Positions 19,306 to 28,966 of a stretch of DNA of 64,000 bases are shown one piece after another. Every line of letters starts with the position of its first letter. The stretch's first letter is position 1. The notes under the pieces were generated by a model, which was not told where the DNA came from, did no database searches, and worked only from the letters and a program-made list of their open reading frames with translations. The translations under genes and the position numbers were made by a program. Origin of the DNA: Stieleria varia (GTDB taxonomy: Bacteria; Planctomycetota; Planctomycetia; Pirellulales; Pirellulaceae); NCBI RefSeq assembly GCF_038443385.1, contig NZ_CP151726.1, positions 434,001-498,000 of the forward strand, written 5' to 3'.

Positions 19306-20678
19306 CAGCGATCTCTCTGAGGCTTGCTGTAAGAACGATCCGCAAACTCGTGATCCACAAACTCGCGATCCGACCAGCGAACGGCACCATTCAAGAGCGT
19401 GGCTCGCAACCATCGATCATCCCACGAGAACAACAGTCGCGAAAGTGGATCGACCGGGCCGGCGAGCCAATCCAGTTCTGGTCGGATGACCAACAAATCC
19501 GCCGTCGCCCCGACAGCGATCCGACCGACGTCGCTCCACCCCAACGCATCCGCATTGCCCGTGGTGATTTGGTACCAAGCCTCCGGCGCGGACGGTGTCT
19601 CCGCTGCAGGCTCCGGTGAAACGCCAGATACCTGTTGCCCGCCATGGATCCCTTCCGCTCGCCGCATCGTGATCTGGCTTGCCGCCTCAATCATCCCCTG
19701 AGCCACTCGAATCATGCTGCGTTGGTATCCCGCTCCGACATCGCTGCCAAGCGTCATGCGTACGCCAGATTGCATCAGTTGAGCGCGATTCATCACGCCG
19801 GATTGCAGAAACGAGTTTGCCGTCGGGCAATGAGCTACGATCGCTCCACTGCTCGCGAGCAACCGGTGGTCCTGCTCGTCCATGAAAATTCCGTGCCCCA
19901 GCAACGATCGTTCACTCAACAGCCCGGCGTCGGCATAAACCTCCGTGTAGCGCCGATCGGGGAACAACTCGGACACACGTTCACACTCGGCACGTGTCTC
20001 CGCGAGATGCGTCTGGACATAAGCCGACGCTTCCGCCGCAAGCTTTCCAGCAGATGCCATCAATTCAGCGGAACATGCCAAGGCAAACCTGGGAGTCACC
20101 GCGGCTTGCACGCGGCTGCCAGGTGGAAACGCATCCAGCGTTTGCTGGGTTTCCTCAATGAGCTGCGTTGGATCGTGACACAACGCGGCGGGCCCGCCAC
20201 GATCCATCAGAACTTGTCCAACCAAAGCATGCATTCCCGTTTCATGAAAAGCATGCAATGCGTCCATGGTAGACCCATGGCACGATGTCGCGTACGCGGC
20301 CACCCCCGTGGTCCCTACCGAAAGACATTGCCCGATCACTCGCTGAGTCATGCGTTTGGCAAAATCAGTGTCGTTCCAAAGGATCTCCGCAGGAAAGATG
20401 ACTTCGTCCAGCCATCGCAACAAAGGCATTCCGTGGGCGCCAATCACGTCGAACTGCGGCAAGTGGACATGGGTGTCGATCAACCCTGGGCAAATCAGTG
20501 TCCGATCATCGCCCAAGCTAGCATTGGCATCGATCTCACCGAGCTGAATCTCTTCAATCACGCCGTCAACAACGTGGAGAGTACCTGGCTGGAGAGACAT
20601 TCGTCCGGGGGTGTCACTGATCAAGAGCTGCCCGGTCAGGGTTTGGCTTGCTGGAGATGGTTTTCGTTTGACCGGCAT
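19305..20678 (-). CDS. guaD: guanine deaminase-like amidohydrolase
   Basis: 457 residues, close to guanine deaminases (about 440). The reaction would be guanine to xanthine and ammonia. Metal ligands: His70/His72 in DTHVHLPQF, a later HLAE His, GHGIFM His and LGSDVGAG Asp. CSAELM and HCPTANSFL are characteristic of GuaD rather than chlorohydrolases. Cytoplasmic. The C-terminus has an imperfect 15-bp duplication at 19337-19366. Its stop overlaps the dinB start; the ATG at 20678 faces the secretin gene across a 260-bp intergenic region. Substrate specificity beyond the GuaD-like motifs is inference. Confidence 0.88.
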   Translation of the reverse strand: MPVKRKPSPASQTLTGQLLISDTPGRMSLQPGTLHVVDGVIEEIQLGEIDANASLGDDRTLICPGLIDTHVHLPQFDVIGAHGMPLLRWLDEVIFPAEILWNDTDFAKRMTQRVIGQCLSVGTTGVAAYATSCHGSTMDALHAFHETGMHALVGQVLMDRGGPAALCHDPTQLIEETQQTLDAFPPGSRVQAAVTPRFALACSAELMASAGKLAAEASAYVQTHLAETRAECERVSELFPDRRYTEVYADAGLLSERSLLGHGIFMDEQDHRLLASSGAIVAHCPTANSFLQSGVMNRAQLMQSGVRMTLGSDVGAGYQRSMIRVAQGMIEAASQITMRRAEGIHGGQQVSGVSPEPAAETPSAPEAWYQITTGNADALGWSDVGRIAVGATADLLVIRPELDWLAGPVDPLSRLLFSWDDRWLRATLLNGAVRWSDREFVDHEFADRSYSKPQRDR

Positions 20679-20864
20679 CGCGATTGGGCTCGTGCAATGG
20701 GAGGGATTTGGACTACGGCGTCACAGTGACGACCCATCTTTGCCATTTCCCCAAGTCGCTGCGTTGGGAACAGCTTAACGACATTCGGCATTACAGGTGT
20801 TACTGCCGGTATCAAAGGTGGTTTTTGACTGTAGGGGCTGTGACGGCTGAGACGATAGCTCTGG

Positions 20865-20899
20865 ATGAATGGGCAAAGCGCTCCGGAAGGCCCATTCAT
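20865..20899 (+). promoter_or_regulatory. inverted repeat in the secretin 5' region
   Basis: ATGAATGGGC and GCCCATTCAT are perfect 10-bp arms separated by 15 bases, 40 bases before the secretin start. It could be a protein-binding operator or an RNA hairpin; nothing decides between them. Confidence 0.35.
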
Positions 20900-20938
20900 T
20901 TTCCCGCTGACCCTACACAGAAAAAAGGGTGGTTGCCC

Positions 20939-23900
20939 GTGCACCGCTTCAAACTCCTTGTCGTATGCATCGGAACCGTCGCCATTGCGATGAGTTCGCC
21001 GACACTTGCCCAACAACCGGGTGGGTTGGATCCCGAATCCCTGCCTGGGCTGACTTTGACCGAAAAGTCTCAACTGCGAAAGCTGCCGGTTCCCGCAGCT
21101 CATGCCAGTTCGTTGGCAACAGCGTTGAGCCTCCGCTACCAAGACGTGCCCAACGTCAGCATTGCTCCGGACGCCAAGAATCAGCAGCTCGTCGTGATGG
21201 CACCGCCAGCGACGCAACAGCAGATCGCCAGTGAGGTCAAGTCGCTCTTGGATCAAGGCGGGGTGCGTCCCGACGCTTCGTTGCCAGCAAGCCCCTTCAG
21301 CGTGCAGTTGACGAACATCACTTGGCGTCAATTTGAGCGAGATCTGCAACAGATCGGCGGGCCTCTGACGCCGGTGACGACCAGCGACAACGGAAATCGT
21401 GCCGCCTATCAAATGGTCGCCGACGCGATGTCTGGCACGACCGTGGAGGTCGATCGCAAACACAACATCGTCACCGTTCGCGGACCCGATCCGTCGATCC
21501 CAGGTTGGCGAAACATGATTCGCTCGCTGGACACCGCGCCCCTGACAGCCAGCGACGTGACGCAGATTCATCGCTTGGTTCACGCAGAGCCAGCGCCCAT
21601 TCAACGCGCAATTCGCTTGTTGCGTTCTTTGGAGGATCGTCCGGGATCTCGTGCGACGGGCAACAGTTCGATCTTTCGCAACGCGGTCTTTCAAACCCAA
21701 GCCGGCGGAGCGGGGGCAGCAGCCGATGGCGGAGCCGCCGGTGGTGAGGGCTCCGAGTCAGCCGAAGTGGTCATCGATGGCGGCACCAGCGAAGGTGGCG
21801 GAGTGCTGGGCAACGTCGACATTCAGTTCATTCCCGAGTTGGGGCAGATCATCATCAAAGGGGCCAAACGAGACGTGGATCGCGTCAAAGGTTTGATCCA
21901 AGAAATCGAAGACAAGGCTCGTCTGACTCAGCCCGACATCGAGATCGTTCCGCTGCAGCACGCCGACTGCAACGCGGTTTCAGAGTTGTTGTCGCAACTG
22001 TATGAAGACGTCTTGTCCTCTCGCTTGGGCGACGTCAGCATCACCTCGTTGGACAGCCCCAACAGCTTGCTGTTGATCGGTCGCACCGAAGCCATTGCTT
22101 CCCTCAAGGACTTGATCGCCAAGATCGACTTGCCGGTGGAAGCGTCCAGTCGTCTGCGGGTTTTCCGCTTGCAGAACGCTTCGGCTCGTGACGCGGAGGA
22201 AACCATCCAAGGATTCTTTACCAGCCAGCCCGGCTCGGACGAAGACAACCGACCCGGACTCGGCGCTCGCGTTCGCGTCCTGGCCGACTACCGCACCAAC
22301 TCGCTGATCGTCAGTTGTTCACCACGGGACATGTCCGAGGTGACTCGTTTGATCAACGAATTGGACGTCCAGCAGATTGCCGCAACGAGCGAGCTGAAGG
22401 TGTTCACGCTCAACAATGCACTTGCCGAGGATTTGGCTGCGACCTTGCAGGACGCGATCAACGGCACCGACGAGGGTGGCAATGACAACATCACAGCACC
22501 GTCGACAGCACTGACGATCGTGGCGGTGGATTCTGATCAACAACGAGTGGTCGATTCGGGAGTCCTGGCCGGAGCCACCATCACGGCCGACGCGGGAGCC
22601 AACGCGATCGTTGTACGTGCTCCCTCGGCCAGCATGCCGTTGATCGCTGAGTTGATTCGTCAATTGGACAAGGCACCCGGCATCGATTCGCTGGTCAAGG
22701 TCTTTACGATCGAGAACGGTGATGCCGCTCAGTTGACCCAAGCGTTGCAGACGCTCTTTGGTGATGACGCCGGCACTTCAGGAACCAGCGTCGGTGCGGG
22801 TAACTTGGCCGGGCTGCCCGGTTCAACGGCATCCTCTGAGAGTTCGCTGGTTCCCCTGCGATTCTCGACCGACGTGCGAACCAACAGCATCGTCGCCAGC
22901 GGTTCGTCGGAGGACTTGGAAGTCGTCGAGAGCATCCTGTTGCGATTGGATAGCGAAGGATTCGCGGAACGGATCACGGAAGTCATCTGGTTGCGAAACA
23001 ACGATGCTCAATTGATCGCCGATGCCATCACCAACTACGTGATCGAGCGTCAAGGCAATCAGAACGCGATTCAACAGTACAACGCCGGGCTGGGGCCGTA
23101 TGATTTGCCCGACCGTGATATCGTGGCCGTCCCCGAGATCAACAGCAACAGCATTCTGCTGAGTGTTTCGCCAAGGCTGTACGAAGAGGTCCGCAGCTTG
23201 ATCGACCGACTGGATCGACGACGTCCGATGGTGCTGATCAAGGTGCTGCTTGCCGAGGTCTCTCTCAGCGATACCTTTGAGTTCGGTGCTGAGCTTGGTC
23301 TGCAAGACTCCCTCGTGTTCAACCGTGGCCTTGCCGTCGCCGACGTGCCCGGGACCGTTGCGGCGGGAGATCCGGGATTCAATTTCAATAACGCCGGTAC
23401 CACCAACACCAATACGTTTGCCCGGAACACTTTGGGAGCTGCTGGTGTCTCGACATTCGGTCTGGGGCAAACCAGTCCGGTGACCGGGTACGGAGGATTC
23501 GTGCTCAACGCGGCGAGCGACTCGGTCAGCTTGCTGTTGCGTACGTTGCAGGAAGCCAATCGTGCTCAAGTGCTTAGCCGTCCAGAAGTCATGACGATGG
23601 ACAACACAACCTCGGTCATCAACATCGGACGCCAGATCGCACGATTCCGCGGCACGACGATCACCAACAACGCGACGACACAGGATATTGAAGACATCAC
23701 TATTGGTTTGACTCTTGGAATCAGACCTCGTGTGGGTGCCGATGGGGTGATCACGGTTGATGTCGACGTCACTCGCTCGGACCGTGATCCCGCAAGCGGT
23801 ACGACTGTACTTGACGGTAACGGCAATTCATTTGTGATCGATGACATTGTTCAGACGACAGCGCAATCGATCTTGTCGGTCTACGACGGACAGACGGTGA

Positions 23901-24673
23901 TCATGGGCGGTCTGATCCAAAAAAACCGCAGCAACATCAGCCGTCGTGTGCCGTTGCTCGCCGACATCCCGTTGTTGGGCCATCTGTTTCGATTCGATCG
24001 AGAGACCGAGCGTCGAAACGAGTTGTTGATCATCTTGACACCGACGCTGATCAGCGGCGGCCAGGATCTGGAGTATGTCAAGCAAGTCGAATCGAGTCGC
24101 ATGAGCTGGTGTTTGGCCGATGTCGTGGAAGCACACGGGGACGTCGGACTCAGCGGCGGCTACGGTCTGTGGGGACCGGCGGTCGGTGGAGTGATCTACC
24201 CTGACGTGAACCCGACCGTTGAGAATGAAGTCATCATCAGCGACGTACCCATGGGATCATCACCGGTCCTGGACAACTCCACGTCGGTGATGCAGCAGCC
24301 CGTCGGTGAAATCATCTATGACTCGCCAGCGAGTGGACTGTTGGAATCACAGGAAGGCGTTCCCAGCTACACCGCTCCGCGATCGGCACCTTCGGTTCCC
24401 AGCGGACCAGAATCGCTGCCGACGCCGATCACGATTCCTGACGTCCAGGCATTGCCGCCGGACAATGTGTTGCCGCCGCCCAACTCGTCGTCCGGGATGC
24501 GAATGCCCGGAAACGGGATCGGGCAAGTCAGCGCGTTGATGATGCCCGAGACAGGCAGCCCCGCCGTGACACCGGCCCCGTGGATGCAATCCAACCCGAT
24601 GCAGTCCAGCCCTGCAGGTGGCTATCCCAACGTCAGTGGTCCACGTCCCATTCGACTTGGCACCCAAAACTGA
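20939..24673 (+). CDS. secretin family protein (GspD-like)
   Basis: 1244 residues from a GTG at 20939. This start gives a clean signal peptide (VHRFKLLVV to SSPTLAQQ) and has AGGGTGG 5-11 bases upstream; the open frame continues to a TTG at 20684 but that part looks non-coding. Several ring-forming N-domains lie between about 90 and 750 (repeated LRVF/LKVF/VKVFT...N-A...A strands). The secretin barrel domain lies near 860-1045 (ALLEANRAQVLSRPEV-type strand, VYDGQTVIMGGL, VPLLADIPLLGHLF). The tail after 1045 is Pro/Ser-rich. Such proteins form outer-membrane export channels. It leads an apparent operon with a lipoprotein; other type II secretion genes are not here. Confidence 0.92.
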   Translation: MHRFKLLVVCIGTVAIAMSSPTLAQQPGGLDPESLPGLTLTEKSQLRKLPVPAAHASSLATALSLRYQDVPNVSIAPDAKNQQLVVMAPPATQQQIASEVKSLLDQGGVRPDASLPASPFSVQLTNITWRQFERDLQQIGGPLTPVTTSDNGNRAAYQMVADAMSGTTVEVDRKHNIVTVRGPDPSIPGWRNMIRSLDTAPLTASDVTQIHRLVHAEPAPIQRAIRLLRSLEDRPGSRATGNSSIFRNAVFQTQAGGAGAAADGGAAGGEGSESAEVVIDGGTSEGGGVLGNVDIQFIPELGQIIIKGAKRDVDRVKGLIQEIEDKARLTQPDIEIVPLQHADCNAVSELLSQLYEDVLSSRLGDVSITSLDSPNSLLLIGRTEAIASLKDLIAKIDLPVEASSRLRVFRLQNASARDAEETIQGFFTSQPGSDEDNRPGLGARVRVLADYRTNSLIVSCSPRDMSEVTRLINELDVQQIAATSELKVFTLNNALAEDLAATLQDAINGTDEGGNDNITAPSTALTIVAVDSDQQRVVDSGVLAGATITADAGANAIVVRAPSASMPLIAELIRQLDKAPGIDSLVKVFTIENGDAAQLTQALQTLFGDDAGTSGTSVGAGNLAGLPGSTASSESSLVPLRFSTDVRTNSIVASGSSEDLEVVESILLRLDSEGFAERITEVIWLRNNDAQLIADAITNYVIERQGNQNAIQQYNAGLGPYDLPDRDIVAVPEINSNSILLSVSPRLYEEVRSLIDRLDRRRPMVLIKVLLAEVSLSDTFEFGAELGLQDSLVFNRGLAVADVPGTVAAGDPGFNFNNAGTTNTNTFARNTLGAAGVSTFGLGQTSPVTGYGGFVLNAASDSVSLLLRTLQEANRAQVLSRPEVMTMDNTTSVINIGRQIARFRGTTITNNATTQDIEDITIGLTLGIRPRVGADGVITVDVDVTRSDRDPASGTTVLDGNGNSFVIDDIVQTTAQSILSVYDGQTVIMGGLIQKNRSNISRRVPLLADIPLLGHLFRFDRETERRNELLIILTPTLISGGQDLEYVKQVESSRMSWCLADVVEAHGDVGLSGGYGLWGPAVGGVIYPDVNPTVENEVIISDVPMGSSPVLDNSTSVMQQPVGEIIYDSPASGLLESQEGVPSYTAPRSAPSVPSGPESLPTPITIPDVQALPPDNVLPPPNSSSGMRMPGNGIGQVSALMMPETGSPAVTPAPWMQSNPMQSSPAGGYPNVSGPRPIRLGTQN

Positions 24674-24782
24674 CAGCACCTGAGATCGAACTGAACGCTG
24701 ACCAAGATCGGATCGCGATGCGTACACCGCTTGTATCGCGAGCCGCCTCAACGACCCGCATGATGCAAGCACGGATGTGAAA

Positions 24783-25688
24783 ATGAAAATGAACCCATGG
24801 ACAGTGACTCGTTGGACAGTGACTCGTTGGAAACTGCGCGGTGCGATTGCTGCAAGCATGTTTCTTGCAGTCACAAGCGTCGGTTGCACCAACATGACGC
24901 CCAAACGCGACATGAAGCTTTCCGACATGGTTCCCAAGATGCCATGGTCATCGGACAAGGACGAAAAGCCGGAGCCCTATCCCAATCCGGTCAAGCTGGC
25001 AGCCACTTGGACGCCGGACACGCTGGTCCAGACCGGGCGGACACCGACACGCGGCTTTGGAGGCCGACTGTTCTTCTTTGATGAAAAATCAAGAGCGGTC
25101 CCCGTCGAGGGCACCTTGTCCGTTCACGGGTTCGACGAATCCGAAACGGATCCCAAGAAAAAAGTGCGTCCCTTTGCGTTCACGCCCGATCAGTTCACTC
25201 GTCACTTTAGCCAAAGTGACCTGGGAGCCAGCTACAGCATTTGGATTCCCTGGGACGCTGTCGGAGCTGATCAAAAGTCGATTTCATTGGTCGCTACGTT
25301 CAAGACCACCGATGGAAAGATTGTGCAAGGTGTGCCGGCGACGATCACTTTGCCCGGCCCGAATGCCAAGAACACCATTGCGATGAAGACCGAACAGTAC
25401 TCACCGCAGTACCACAATCATCAACGTGCCACCAGCGTTCCAACGATGGACACGTCGGGTTTGGCGACGACGACGATCCGTCGTCGTAATGCCGTGGGTG
25501 TGCCCAGTAAGCCGGAGATACGCAGCTATCAGCTTCCGCCGTCGGCCACGGATTCCGCGTTGGCCGCCGACAATGGCAAGACGCCGTATTTGGACATGAG
25601 TCCGACCAAACGGACGGGCAAGGTGATCCTGGATTCTCCCACCGCCGTTCTGCCTGCCAGCGCGACACTGCCAATGCACGGCAATTGA
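24783..25688 (+). CDS. predicted lipoprotein downstream of secretin
   Basis: 301 residues. A basic N-region and hydrophobic helix end in a lipobox-like TSVGC (Cys near 34 from this start), so it is probably lipidated. The body contains a beta-rich domain (GRLFFFDEKSRAVPVEGTLSVHGF and SIWIPWDAVGADQKSISL, cited as positions 80-190) and a low-complexity C-part. The gene starts 109 bases after the secretin stop on the same strand, suggesting it could be a pilotin-like or accessory partner, which is inference. GTG 24777 and ATG 24789 are other possible starts. An exact 15-bp duplication (24798-24827, WTVTR twice) lies in the signal region. Confidence 0.8.
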   Translation: MKMNPWTVTRWTVTRWKLRGAIAASMFLAVTSVGCTNMTPKRDMKLSDMVPKMPWSSDKDEKPEPYPNPVKLAATWTPDTLVQTGRTPTRGFGGRLFFFDEKSRAVPVEGTLSVHGFDESETDPKKKVRPFAFTPDQFTRHFSQSDLGASYSIWIPWDAVGADQKSISLVATFKTTDGKIVQGVPATITLPGPNAKNTIAMKTEQYSPQYHNHQRATSVPTMDTSGLATTTIRRRNAVGVPSKPEIRSYQLPPSATDSALAADNGKTPYLDMSPTKRTGKVILDSPTAVLPASATLPMHGN

Positions 25689-25710
25689 ACAACTCGTTTA
25701 ACGCGATGAC

Positions 25711-26706
25711 ATGACAAAAGATACGGCCAAGACCGAAGCCCCATCGCGCCGGCGGACCCAGCGGCCCGATGGGCCACCTTGGCGTGTAACGATGCACGAC
25801 ATCATCTTTGAGTCGGACACGTTTGCCGGCTGGGTTTTTGATGTCGCCTTGCTGGTGCTGATCATCATCAGTGTCGTCGTCGTCTCGCTTGAAACCGTGC
25901 CCCGATTTGCCGAGAAGCACGCCGATGGACTTTGGATCATCGAGTGTATCCTGACGGCATTATTCACGATCGAGTACGCATTACGACTGATTTCTGCCAG
26001 AAACGCGATGAAGTACGCGTTTAGTTTCTGGGGAATCATTGACCTGCTGAGCATCGTGCCGACTTATTTTGGGTTGATCTGGACCGGTGGCACGGTCCAG
26101 TCCTTTGTCATTGTCCGCAGCATCCGCCTGCTACGCGTCTTCCGTGTGATGAAGCTGTGGCGAATGATGCGGGATGCCGATGAGCTTTCGCACGCGGTGT
26201 GGAGCGCTCGGCACAAGATCGTCGTGTTCTTGGCAGTGATCATGGTCTCCGTCACCATCAGCGGCACCCTGATGTTTTTGGTCGAAACCGAGTTTGCGGA
26301 TTTCATGACCAACGCTGACGGCGAGTTGTTGCTGGGCGAGAATGACGAGCCGATCAGGCAGCCCAGCCAATTCACCTCGATTCCGCAATCGATGTATTGG
26401 GCGATCGTGACGATGACCACCGTGGGCTACGGCGATGTGGTTCCCAAAACGGCTCCCGGCAAAGTCATCTCGGCTGCTTTGATCCTGTTGGGTTACAGCC
26501 TGATCATCGTGCCCAGCGGATTTGTCAGCGCTGAACTGACCGGGCGAAGACGTGACGAATCAAAGTCTGAACCTGAGCCCGAGTCTGACGTGGTCGATAA
26601 GTCAAATGCGCCCGAGACGTCCTATTGCGAGTGTGATGCCTGTGGCGAACACGAGCACCACGAACACGCAAGCTACTGCCATCGCTGCGGCGCGAAGTTG
26701 CCGTAG
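25711..26706 (+). CDS. voltage-gated potassium channel with C-terminal zinc ribbon
   Basis: 331 residues. Six transmembrane helices: S1 near 38-58, S2 near 72-92, S3 near 105-125, S4 near 130-150 with arginines every third residue (VRSIRLLRVFRVMK), S5 near 168-190 and S6 near 250-272. The pore loop has the K+ filter TVGYGD near 236. A 30-residue extracellular insert lies between S5 and pore. The cytoplasmic tail is acidic and ends in a four-Cys knuckle pair (CECDAC and CHRC) with a His-rich loop, likely a metal-binding module. Starts 22 bases after the lipoprotein stop. Confidence 0.93.
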   Translation: MTKDTAKTEAPSRRRTQRPDGPPWRVTMHDIIFESDTFAGWVFDVALLVLIIISVVVVSLETVPRFAEKHADGLWIIECILTALFTIEYALRLISARNAMKYAFSFWGIIDLLSIVPTYFGLIWTGGTVQSFVIVRSIRLLRVFRVMKLWRMMRDADELSHAVWSARHKIVVFLAVIMVSVTISGTLMFLVETEFADFMTNADGELLLGENDEPIRQPSQFTSIPQSMYWAIVTMTTVGYGDVVPKTAPGKVISAALILLGYSLIIVPSGFVSAELTGRRRDESKSEPEPESDVVDKSNAPETSYCECDACGEHEHHEHASYCHRCGAKLP

Positions 26707-26742
26707 GTCAGCGTCATGGTCCCGAATCGCGGTGCTTTTTCG

Positions 26743-26898
26743 CAGCCACCTCCCCCAAGTTCCTTGGGGGAGGTCGAGCAGAGCCGTCCAGGCGAATGCG
26801 AGGGAGGGGGGCATTCACGGCGGTTGGTTTCTTGAATGCGGTGTGCCGATCGTAGGCCCCCTCCCGGATCTTGCTTCGCTCGATCCGACCTCCCCCAG
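26743..26898 (+). repeat. dispersed repeat R1, copy b (full length)
   Basis: A 156-bp copy. It opens with the CCTCCCCCAAG palindrome (11-bp arms, loop TTC), continues with the conserved GAGCAGAGCCGT and GCGAGGGAGGGG blocks, has a variable middle, and closes with CCCCCTCCCGGATC and GACCTCCCCCAG. It matches the copy at 63345-63500 in length and order. It follows the K+ channel stop by 36 bases. Confidence 0.85.
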
Positions 26899-26955
26899 CT
26901 GCGGAGACTGCTGATTTAGTCGTGTTGCATTGTGTCTGTGAGCCGATGGCGCTAG

Positions 26956-28688
26956 CCCGGATATTGCATCCATCGGTTATTGACGCGGGGTTGCGAGTTC
27001 GATACGTCCGCTTTTGGGAAATGATTTGATTTTGATGGGGGCTTTCGCAGCGCCGCGCAGAAGGCCCCCCCTCCCCCAAGCGAATGATTCGCTTCGTGGT
27101 TGCGTTTTCCTCGAGGGTTGCCGCCCTTAGTCGCTTCGGCAAAGACGCGCCATGACTTCGTTAAAGAGACTCGCGCTAGGGCAGTGAGTCGGAAGGTGAA
27201 AAATCACTCGCCGACAAGTCACGCGTACTCGCGCGGCAATCTTGAACAGACGCAAGCGGATCGTATCCACACGCATCCGAGCATGTGTAGTGCCCTGAAG
27301 TGCCAACCGGCGGATTCCGTCGACCAACACATACGCCAACGACGACAGAATCAAACGAAACTGATTGGCCATGAAGTCTGTGCAGCTGGTTCGATCGGCA
27401 AACAAACACATCTGTTGTTCCTTGATCCGATTCTCCATTTCACAACGCTGACAATAACGTTCTCGATAGAAATCCTTCGGGTTCCAAGCAACACTGCAGA
27501 TCGTTCCAGGATCGAGGATTTGTCGGACCTGTTTGCCGTCCACGCGAGGGCGATGATAAGTCGGCTCGACGATCCCTTGGGCACTGGGCAGGTTTGTCAC
27601 GACGAAACGCGGGTTGGCTCCCTTGTCGCCGTGCTCCGCCTTGCCGAGAACCCAGCGATGACGGTCCCATGTTTCCTGAGTGCGATAACGGAACCATTTG
27701 AAAAGCGTTCGCGTGGATTTAAATTTCAAATGCTCAAGTCGAGCACGGGTCATTTCGCAGGCAATATTGCGGATCAAGACGTTGTTCTTGGGCAATCCGA
27801 AGACATAGTAGACGTCGTTTTTATCGCACCAACGCATGAGTCTTTCATCAGAATATCCGCCATCGCCACGTAAAATGATTTTCGTCTCCGGCCATCGCGA
27901 ACGAATCTTTTGAACCAGCAGTTTGGTCACCGCGCGAGCGTGATGGGCTGCGCCAAAACTGCTGGGACGTAGGTAGGCGACGAGCAACTGATAGCCACAG
28001 AACACGTACAGCGGCAGAAAACAGTGGCCGTCGTAGAATCCATTGAAGTAGTTTTTGTCTTGATTGCCGTGCGTCGGATCATCTGTGGCATCATAGTCCA
28101 AGGTGATTTCTTCGGGCGGTTTCTCGTAGCTGTCCAGAAAGGTGTTTACGATTTCTTCGTGGATAGCCAGCATCGCTTTGCGATCGACACGATTTTCGAA
28201 ACGTGAATGCGTTGACGGACTGGCCAAAGGAACGTGTTCGTCGCTGTCATAGTCATTCTGTGCAGGCGTGCGTCCGGCAGCGACTTGAAAGGCTGCATCA
28301 TGCCGCAAGTGGGCGTGATCGTTGCCGTCCTCGTAGCCTGCCGCAATTCCAAAGATACGACTGGTCAGGATCTCGGCCTGCGGATGTGCGGTGTAGATAG
28401 GATCGCGTGGATCGGCAATACAAGCGTCGACTCGGCGGATCAGGCCGAGTCGTTGATCGACTTCGCGAAGCAGTAGCAATCCGGCGTCGGACGTGAGCGT
28501 TCCGCCATCAAAATCAAACTCGACAGCTTGGCGACGGAGGCGTTTCAGTGCAGCTCGTTTTCGATTACGCTTTGTCATTGCCGAGAGCCTTGGGCTTGGG
28601 ATGTGTGAAGTGTTGTAACTCCAATGCATACCAGGACTAAGGCTCTTGCGCTATAGGGGGAAACAAATTTTCGGATGCAATATCCGGG
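26956..28688 (-). mobile_element. IS1380-family insertion sequence (intact)
   Basis: 1733 bp. Perfect 16-bp terminal inverted repeats, CCCGGATATTGCATCC at the left end and its complement at the right, are flanked on both sides by CTAG, which fits a 4-bp target duplication. It carries one transposase gene on the minus strand. The size and ends fit the IS1380 family. The insertion site is the CTAG within an R2-like hairpin sequence. Confidence 0.93.
27127..28578 (-). CDS. IS1380-family transposase
   Basis: 483 residues from the ATG at 28578. N-terminal TLTSDAGLLLLREVD and DPRDPIYTAHPQ are typical of the family. The DDE-type core has Asp in DYDATDDPTHG and in LRGDGGYSDE. The C-terminal region has CQRCEMENRIKE. 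The frame is complete, so the element may be active. The longer frame to 28629 would add 17 residues that begin close to the right end. Confidence 0.93.
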   Translation of the reverse strand: MTKRNRKRAALKRLRRQAVEFDFDGGTLTSDAGLLLLREVDQRLGLIRRVDACIADPRDPIYTAHPQAEILTSRIFGIAAGYEDGNDHAHLRHDAAFQVAAGRTPAQNDYDSDEHVPLASPSTHSRFENRVDRKAMLAIHEEIVNTFLDSYEKPPEEITLDYDATDDPTHGNQDKNYFNGFYDGHCFLPLYVFCGYQLLVAYLRPSSFGAAHHARAVTKLLVQKIRSRWPETKIILRGDGGYSDERLMRWCDKNDVYYVFGLPKNNVLIRNIACEMTRARLEHLKFKSTRTLFKWFRYRTQETWDRHRWVLGKAEHGDKGANPRFVVTNLPSAQGIVEPTYHRPRVDGKQVRQILDPGTICSVAWNPKDFYRERYCQRCEMENRIKEQQMCLFADRTSCTDFMANQFRLILSSLAYVLVDGIRRLALQGTTHARMRVDTIRLRLFKIAARVRVTCRRVIFHLPTHCPSASLFNEVMARLCRSD

Positions 28689-28740
28689 CTAGCCACGGGC
28701 CTCGAAGGGTTCCGTCAACACCATTAGGCCCGCGGCTAGC

Positions 28741-28855
28741 GGGCTGTTGATTTAGTGAGCCGCGACGCGTAAGCGGCCGGGCCTACCGCATTGCCCGGTG
28801 CCTTACGGCCCACGGCTCACCCTTGCGTTCCCAATTTCGATTAAATCAACAGCCC
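28741..28855. repeat. R3 palindromic element, inner copy (115 bp)
   Basis: Ends GGGCTGTTGATTTA and TAAATCAACAGCCC are inverted repeats, and inner arms (GTGAGCCG/CGGCTCAC, CGTAAG/CTTACG, GCCGGGC/GCCCGG) allow a long hairpin. It is identical to 63560-63674 except for one base near the right end. No open frame, so it looks like a miniature non-autonomous element. Confidence 0.8.
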
Positions 28856-28966
28856 ACTAGCCTTGCGGCTCACTAAATCAGCAGTCTCCTGCGCTGGTGG
28901 AGGTGCCACGCAACAGCCACCTCTCCCATGGAACTTGTCGACTGCCAAACAATACCGATCGCCGAG

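Larger units (their letters stand above)
26903..28889. repeat. outer R3-like palindrome split by IS1380 and an inner R3
   Basis: GGAGACTGCTGATTTAGT at 26903-26920 and its perfect complement at 28872-28889 are the ends of an R3-like palindrome. Removing the IS element with one CTAG and the inner 115-bp copy leaves about 135 bp with matching inner arms (GTGAGCCG/CGGCTCAC and GCTAGCC/GGCTAGC). Confidence 0.65.

Noticed and set aside
19635-20729. 364-codon plus-strand frame opposite guaD
   Set aside because: Antisense of a clear guanine deaminase; product is His/Arg-rich without motifs.
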